Positions 6,001-9,896 of a stretch of 9,896 nt of DNA are shown one piece after another. Below the pieces are notes generated by a model. That model had not been told where the DNA came from and made no database searches. It worked only from the letters and a program-made list of their open reading frames with translations. Position numbers and translations under genes: made by a program. Source of the stretch: Methanosarcinales archaeon (GTDB taxonomy: Archaea > Halobacteriota > Methanosarcinia > Methanosarcinales > Methanogasteraceae); the NCBI GenBank assembly GCA_030672605.1, contig DAOVGE010000055.1, forward strand, positions 1-9,896. The letters are read 5' to 3'. Position 1 is the first letter of the stretch, and each line of letters begins with the position of its first letter.

Positions 6001-6843
6001 ATGACACCCATGCGACTCTGTGATCACGTGCAACTGCCTCCGGATGAGGTGAGGCTGCTTCCACGCGGCTGGCAGATTCTTGGTAGCATGATCCTCGTGA
6101 GCATCCCACACGTGCTCGAGGATCACGCAGAGGCGATCGGGGATGCGCTTCTTGCGATGTATCCGAGATGCAGAACGGTTCTGTGGAACAGAGGCGTCAG
6201 CGGAGCGTTCCGCGAGCCTCACTGCGAGGTCATCGCTGGTGTGCACGAGACAGAGACAGTCCACAAGGAGAACGGCTGCTACTTCAAGCTCGACGTTGCG
6301 AAGATCATGTTTTCGCAGGGAAATCTTAGAGAGAGGATGCGGATGGGGGATATTTGCGATGGTGAGGTTGTTATAGACATGTTTGCGGGAATCGGTTACT
6401 TCTCAATTCAGATCGCCGTCCATTCACATCCGGAGAAGGTCATCTCAATCGAACTCAATCCGACTTCGCACCACTATCTCCAGGAGAATATCAAAATCAA
6501 CAAAGTGGATGACATCGTTCTCCCGATACACGGGGATTGTACAGTCAAATCCCCTAAAGGCACCGCAGATCGAGTGATCATGGGATACCTCGATTCATCG
6601 CAGGAACAGCTCATAGCGGGTATGCTTGCGGCAAGAAAGGGGGGCATTCTGCATTATCACGAGGCGACCCCGACTGTGCTTGCGTATCAGCGTCCGATCG
6701 AGCGGATCAGGGAAGCAGCACGCATAGCCGGGCGCAGTGTCGAGATACTCGAGTGCCGCACAATCAAAAAGTATGCGCCGGGTGTTGTGCATGTGGTTGT
6801 GGACGTGGTTGTTGATGCTGTTTTAGGTATGTCCGCCAAATAG
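6001..6843 (+). CDS. taw2: tRNA wybutosine-synthesis enzyme Taw2 (TYW2), aminocarboxypropyltransferase
   Basis: 280 aa, the usual archaeal length. Taw2 transfers the 3-amino-3-carboxypropyl group of S-adenosylmethionine, not its methyl group, onto the tricyclic guanine derivative (imG-14) at position 37 of tRNA-Phe. It follows Trm5 and Taw1 in the pathway. Seen: F-K-L-D-V-A-K-I-M-F-S (95-105), the SAM loop D-M-F-A-G-I-G-Y-F (126-134), E151 ending the second strand, A-D-R-V-I-M-G-Y (189-196), I-L-H-Y-H (216-220), and Y-A-P-G-V-V-H-V-V near the end (258-266). G-Y in the SAM loop and M-G-Y, in place of the G-P and N-L-P typical of Trm5, separate it from that methyltransferase. The start is ATG 6001 (6010 is an alternative); an ORF beginning at 5836 only translates repeat C. 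It is convergent with nth. Confidence 0.93.
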   Translation: MTPMRLCDHVQLPPDEVRLLPRGWQILGSMILVSIPHVLEDHAEAIGDALLAMYPRCRTVLWNRGVSGAFREPHCEVIAGVHETETVHKENGCYFKLDVAKIMFSQGNLRERMRMGDICDGEVVIDMFAGIGYFSIQIAVHSHPEKVISIELNPTSHHYLQENIKINKVDDIVLPIHGDCTVKSPKGTADRVIMGYLDSSQEQLIAGMLAARKGGILHYHEATPTVLAYQRPIERIREAARIAGRSVEILECRTIKKYAPGVVHVVVDVVVDAVLGMSAK

Positions 6844-6942
6844 AGGGTAGAGCATTACCGAAATCCCAGTAAAAGTAGAGTGAATCACGAAATCACACGT
6901 TTGGAGGTACTTACTCGATATTGTGTGGATATTCGCATATAC

Positions 6943-7026
6943 AACCACGAGATTCACGAGATTGACACAAGAAGATGGTCGTTTTTCTCGTGAAAATGGC
7001 TTCGCAGACTGTGTAATCTTGTGCTT
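6943..7026. repeat. Inverted repeat D (sister of repeat C)
   Basis: The left end AACCACGAGATTCACGAGATT (starting 6943) faces CTGTGTAATCTTGTGCTT (ending 7026); 10 of 12 outer positions match. A 25-nt block (6999-7023) is identical to repeat C and in the same orientation, so C and D bracket taw2 as direct repeats about 1.07 kb apart. It lies between the convergent ends of taw2 and nth. The bases before it (6844-6942) and after it (7027-7102) show nothing else. Confidence 0.8.
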
Positions 7027-7102
7027 CCTACCACACGGTATTGAGGATATCCTTTTAGACGGAGACCACGAGTCCGAACAGATCGTGGCGACTCCTGAGC
7101 GC

Positions 7103-7795
7103 TCACCTCGACCGTTCGACGCCAATTCTCCCGCACCACCTGCTGATCGAGCAGATGCTGCATCTTGGACTGATCGGGGTGCAGACGTTCTGACCGTGAA
7201 CAACAAGCAGATCGTTAAAATCCCCCCAGTACTCCTCTGGCAAGACTCTTCTCAGCTCAAACTCGGTCTGATCCGGAGTCTTTGTCACAACGAGCCCGAG
7301 CCGGTTTGAGATCCTGTGCACGTGCGTATCTACAGCGATTCCGGGTTTGCCGAACCCGTGGGTGATTACAATGTTTGCGGTCTTCCTCCCTACGCCTTTG
7401 AACTTCAAAAGATCGTCGATATCGTCAGGAACCTTTGAATCCCAATTTTCTATTAGGCATTTTGAGATGTCCATGATCTGCACGGATTTTCTCCGATAGA
7501 AGCCAACCGGATAGATCACATTCTCAATATCGTTGGTCTTCAACCGTAGCATCTCTTCAGGCGTCCGGGCAAGAGCGAAGAGCCGCTCTGAAGCGGCAGA
7601 TGTCACCGCATCCTTTGTTCTGAGACTCAGGAGGCACGAGATCAAAACATGGAAGGGGTCGCGACTTGCAGATACGGTTGTGATCGCAGAGTCACTGAAT
7701 TTTGCATTCTGATCTTTCAGTCTCTGGATGATCTCATCGATCTCATTGTTCATGGGTGTGATTGAATAATGTGGGGGGTTTTTAGATTTTCCCAT
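7103..7795 (-). CDS. nth: Endonuclease III, DNA glycosylase/AP lyase
   Basis: 230 aa. It removes oxidised pyrimidines from DNA and nicks the resulting abasic site in base-excision repair. The helix-hairpin-helix L-L-K-F-K-G-V-G-R-K-T-A (129-140) contains catalytic Lys138, and the catalytic Asp156 sits in G-I-A-V-D-T-H-V (152-159). The 18-residue spacing is that of E. coli Nth (K120/D138). A [4Fe-4S] cluster site follows: Cys205, 212, 215 and 221, with the diagnostic C-x6-C-x2-C-x5-C spacing. All functional residues are intact. An AAGGTGG ribosome site (7801-7807) five bases before the ATG at 7795 supports this start over the Met at residue 15. It lies 145 bp downstream of nre on the same strand and converges on taw2. 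Confidence 0.97.
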   Translation of the reverse strand: MGKSKNPPHYSITPMNNEIDEIIQRLKDQNAKFSDSAITTVSASRDPFHVLISCLLSLRTKDAVTSAASERLFALARTPEEMLRLKTNDIENVIYPVGFYRRKSVQIMDISKCLIENWDSKVPDDIDDLLKFKGVGRKTANIVITHGFGKPGIAVDTHVHRISNRLGLVVTKTPDQTEFELRRVLPEEYWGDFNDLLVVHGQNVCTPISPRCSICSISRWCGRIGVERSR

Positions 7796-7940
7796 AGTTC
7801 CACCTTCAACCGCAATTCCAATCCAGAAAACGCTCTAAATGTATCTTAGATTGATAGAGCTGGAATCAATGGTGCTATGAATCAGAAAGCATCAGATAAC
7901 AGATGTTTGTGTTTGGCTTGGAGTGCACGAAGGCATACAT
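7796..7940 (-). promoter_or_regulatory. nre-nth intergenic segment with the nth ribosome-binding site
   Basis: 145 bp on the minus strand between the nre stop and the nth start. AAGGTGG (7801-7807) is the nth Shine-Dalgarno, identical to the one before nre (9180-9186). A weak TATA-like ATACATTTA on the minus strand (about 7840-7850) could give nth its own promoter, but readthrough from nre is equally possible. No repeat or further gene is seen. Confidence 0.4.
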
Positions 7941-9176
7941 TCACAGAAACTCGGCAAGCGTCCTCTGGAACCGGCATTCATCCAGCAACTGAATCTCGCA
8001 ATCCCACCTCACACGAGGCGTCCGTATGCGCCTCGCAATCTCCTGCAGTGCGGAATTGATGCTCTCGAATCGCTCCGCATCCCTGCTCAGCGCATCCCGG
8101 ACCGTCTCTCGAATCACCCAGACCCCGAGTGGAGCCCAGTAATCCGGCAGAATCTCCCGCACAATAAACACCGACGCCTGGCGCCGGATTCTGTGGAGAT
8201 ACTCAACAGCAGCGGTTCTTGCCGCGTAGTATCCTCCGGCAAGCGATGAATACCCCTTCTTTCCGCCATAGCTCTCTCGATCACCGCCTATCCAGAGTTT
8301 CTCGGACCAGACCGAATCAGGCAGCCAGATCTCGATTAATTCAAACGAGAAACATCTGGGAACGAGGAGAATCTCAAAGTGGTTTCCGAATCTCTCGCAA
8401 CTGAAGAGAACGATCTCTTTTATCTCGGGATAATATCTCAAATCATCCAGCAGCATCTTTCCGATCATGTCATCAATCGCCGTAATCGACCACCGTGTCG
8501 GAACGAGCCTTCGCTTACGTAAAACCCCCACAAGCCCGATTGAGAATATGCGCGTGATGTGGTGCTGTGAGATGTCGTTTTTGTACAGTTCGCGTATCGA
8601 ATCTGTGGCGAGCGCGTCGGTATCAGATACGAGATAATCGACCTTTCCCGGGACTTTCGGGTTCTCTGTAAGCTCTATCTTCTCGATTTCGCCTGCCGGT
8701 CCCATTGGCATCAGCATGCCGTCGAAACGCATCCGCGCATCGATTGGTTTTGTGAACCAGACCTCGGTGTCGACCGGTTTCTCAGCCAGCGCCAGTTCCT
8801 GCGATGTCGATAGGAACGGGTTCACTGATATGTCCAATCTATCCGACCTCTTCAATATCCCCACGTCCGCAACATTCATTCTGGAGTGCGTCCGCACCAG
8901 CCTCGACCGCAAATCCACAATCTCGCCGATATCCCGATTCAGAAGCTCTTTCGGATCGTCGTACTGCCGCGCCTCTGCGCTGCCCACGTCCGGAGGCACC
9001 AGCGGACCTGCGAGGACGTCAGGGTAGCCCATGCGCCCGACGAAGACGGATGGAGGGGATGCGCCGAAGAGATTGTCAGTTAGCGCGACCGTCTCAATCG
9101 CCTTGAACCTCTCCAGTATCGGGCATCGCAACCGTCCGCACAATCCCTTTCCCCTGCAAGTGACGCACAGATTCAT
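7941..9176 (-). CDS. nreA: Nre-type DNA repair protein (DUF650/DUF651) with C-terminal PCNA-binding motif
   Basis: 411 aa. Nre proteins are archaeal; in Haloferax NreA is needed for normal survival of mitomycin C damage and acts through PCNA. The biochemical activity is not settled. Seen: an N-terminal zinc-binding cluster with Cys4, 7, 13 and 18, a conserved R-M-G-Y-P-D block (about 48-53), R-F-D-G-M-L-M-P-M-G-P-A-G-E-I in the middle, and a C-terminus ending Q-R-T-L-A-E-F-L (404-411), which fits the PIP pattern QxxLxxF. The ATG at 9176 is chosen because AAGGTGG (9180-9186) lies just upstream and it places the zinc cluster at the extreme N-terminus. An open frame extends 29 codons further without such support. 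It is upstream of nth, suggesting a repair operon, and divergent from the DUF1699 gene. The NreA/NreB paralogue assignment is less certain than the family. Confidence 0.92.
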   Translation of the reverse strand: MNLCVTCRGKGLCGRLRCPILERFKAIETVALTDNLFGASPPSVFVGRMGYPDVLAGPLVPPDVGSAEARQYDDPKELLNRDIGEIVDLRSRLVRTHSRMNVADVGILKRSDRLDISVNPFLSTSQELALAEKPVDTEVWFTKPIDARMRFDGMLMPMGPAGEIEKIELTENPKVPGKVDYLVSDTDALATDSIRELYKNDISQHHITRIFSIGLVGVLRKRRLVPTRWSITAIDDMIGKMLLDDLRYYPEIKEIVLFSCERFGNHFEILLVPRCFSFELIEIWLPDSVWSEKLWIGGDRESYGGKKGYSSLAGGYYAARTAAVEYLHRIRRQASVFIVREILPDYWAPLGVWVIRETVRDALSRDAERFESINSALQEIARRIRTPRVRWDCEIQLLDECRFQRTLAEFL

Positions 9177-9229
9177 CAACCACCTTCTTGACCTGATCTG
9201 TAAAATACGTGGCGGTCGAGCCACCAAAG

Positions 9230-9239
9230 AATTTTTAAA
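9230..9239. promoter_or_regulatory. Shared TATA element between nre and the DUF1699 gene
   Basis: AATTTTTAAA lies in the 91-bp divergent gap. On the plus strand it is about 33 bp before the ATG at 9268, predicting a leader of a few bases. On the minus strand it reads TTTAAAAATT, about 59 bp before the nre ATG, predicting a leader of roughly 30 nt containing the nre ribosome site. The same near-symmetrical box could serve both genes. A small GTGGC/GCCAC dyad (9209-9224) lies beside it on the nre side. Confidence 0.45.
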
Positions 9240-9267
9240 GAGCCGATCACAGGTGTTATACACTCAC

Positions 9268-9684
9268 ATGAAATTGCGGATAGTCAGCTCAAAGCAGGAG
9301 ATCAGTAAACTGGATCCGGCAGAGGAACTCGTGCATCTCACGTTCCGACCATCGAACGCCGATGTGGTCTCGCTGATTGCAACATGCCCGGACCTCGCAG
9401 CGGTGCACATCCCGAACTCGTACAAGAATACGATGTCGAAGTCGGCAAGGATGTTTCTGTCCGCAAACAACATTACGATACTTGCAGGCGACGTGTGGGG
9501 ACATCGCAAGGATCTTAACCACTACTACACGGTAAGCGAGGTTGTGGCACTGGAGATACTTGACCATCAGAAGGCTGGACGTAGCAGGGATGAGATCATC
9601 AGAATGATCGAGAGAAATTCCAGATTGAGCCCGGATCTCATCAACTACATCATCGATCAGAACAGCGAGCGGCTGGATATCTGA
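9268..9684 (+). CDS. DUF1699 family protein
   Basis: 138 aa, a typical family length. The function is unknown; I recognise the family from its blocks: M-K-L-R-I-V-S-S-K-Q-E-I at the start, V-H-L-T-F-R-P-S-N (22-30), C-P-D-L-A-A-V-H-I-P-N-S-Y (40-52), S-K-S-A (57-60) and especially G-D-V-W-G-H-R-K-D (74-82). The C-terminal third (about 88-135) is helical and ends in S-R-L-S-P-D-L-I-N-Y-I-I-D. There is no signal peptide or membrane segment, so it is cytoplasmic. The start at 9268 is set by the conserved MKxRxVSSK beginning and the TATA box; the open frame runs further upstream into nre without support. Sharing a 91-bp divergent promoter region with nre may mean co-regulation, but that does not establish a repair role. 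Confidence 0.9.
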   Translation: MKLRIVSSKQEISKLDPAEELVHLTFRPSNADVVSLIATCPDLAAVHIPNSYKNTMSKSARMFLSANNITILAGDVWGHRKDLNHYYTVSEVVALEILDHQKAGRSRDEIIRMIERNSRLSPDLINYIIDQNSERLDI

Positions 9685-9690
9685 AAATTA

Positions 9691-9711
9691 GAGACTTTTA
9701 TTATTTTCTGG
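9691..9711 (+). terminator. T-rich stretch after the DUF1699 gene
   Basis: GAGACTTTTATTATTTTCTGG starts 7 bp after the DUF1699 stop codon. Archaeal RNA polymerase terminates at T-rich non-template tracts, so this is a plausible terminator. A near copy with one gap and two substitutions occurs at 245-266, where no gene ends, so it may instead be part of a dispersed repeat. Confidence 0.4.
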
Positions 9712-9786
9712 GCACATTGGATTGTCGTATGTGAGCACAACTGCCATAATGGGGCACTATCGATCTAAAAAGTAATTTACACCGTT

Positions 9787-9840
9787 AATCTGTGTTAATC
9801 AGTGGCAAATTAAACTTTTGGCCACAGATTAATACTGATT
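9787..9840. repeat. Inverted repeat E (CACAGATTAA-unit type)
   Basis: The arms at 9787-9806 and 9821-9840 are inverted copies matching at 17 of 20 positions across a 14-nt loop. GTGGC/GCCAC at the loop side is perfect. Units of AATCTGTGTT and CACAGATTAA follow the same short-unit design as repeats A, C and D. The stretch 9712-9786 before it shows no gene. After it, 9841-9896 may contain the start of a gene running off the right edge. Confidence 0.75.
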
Positions 9841-9896
9841 TCCCCGATCCAATCATACCAGTGTTTGCAGGATTGGCATCATGTTTTGGGCACTGT

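Noticed and set aside
6001..6843. Assignment as Trm5 (tRNA m1G37 methyltransferase)
   Set aside because: The SAM loop reads G-I-G-Y and motif IV reads M-G-Y, as in Taw2/TYW2, and the length of 280 aa with the Y-A-P-G-V-x-H-V-V ending matches Taw2.
7877..8249. Plus-strand frames of 60-108 codons opposite the nre C-terminus
   Set aside because: They are antisense to nre, with Arg/Ser/Pro-rich composition typical of shadow frames and no promoter.
9177..9263. 29-codon N-terminal extension of nre
   Set aside because: It crosses the divergent promoter and the nre ribosome-binding site; the zinc cluster should be at the extreme N-terminus.
9031..9267. 79-codon N-terminal extension of the DUF1699 gene
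   Set aside because: It runs antisense through the nre start; the family begins with MKxRxVSSK at 9268.

Overview
The window looks like chromosomal DNA of a euryarchaeon, most likely from the Methanosarcinales / ANME / Syntrophoarchaeia side. The evidence is the content: a Hef helicase-nuclease, an Nre (DUF650/DUF651) repair protein, the archaeal wybutosine enzyme Taw2, an archaeal-type cis-prenyltransferase and a DUF1699 protein, a family I associate with methanogens of the Methanosarcina type. TATA boxes about 25-30 bp upstream of several start codons fit archaeal promoters. The exact lineage is inference.

Layout: the left edge holds the first 41 codons of a methionyl-tRNA synthetase gene on the minus strand. 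A divergent 418-bp gap follows, with an inverted repeat and a palindrome over the hef TATA box. hef (542-2800, +) faces uppS (3599-4462, -). The roughly 800 bp between them is the most complex non-coding stretch: a G/C-rich structured segment, a probable 49-aa ORF with its own TATA box between two direct repeats, a 204-bp element with near-perfect 22-bp inverted ends, and a further hairpin. Next is an AT-rich island on the plus strand: a 57-aa ORF, a beta-class adenine DNA methyltransferase, and what may be the decayed start of a third gene. taw2 (6001-6843, +) lies between two related repeats. nre then nth (minus strand, with the same ribosome-binding sequence) and a divergent DUF1699 gene complete the coding part. 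The last 212 bp hold a T-rich stretch, another repeat, and possibly the start of one more gene.

Functional themes: DNA repair and replication-fork maintenance (Hef, Nre, Nth; Hef and Nre both carry a PCNA-binding-like motif), tRNA aminoacylation and modification (MetG, Taw2), and lipid-carrier synthesis (UppS). The methyltransferase island looks horizontally acquired and may be an eroded restriction-modification locus.

Five of the larger intergenic gaps each carry a different inverted repeat built from short CACAGAG-, CACGAGATT-, CACAGATTAA- or GCAAAG-like units. No complete transposase, CRISPR array, rRNA or tRNA was found. The most interesting unexplained items are the hef-uppS intergenic region, the repeat superfamily, the hef promoter palindrome and the methyltransferase island.
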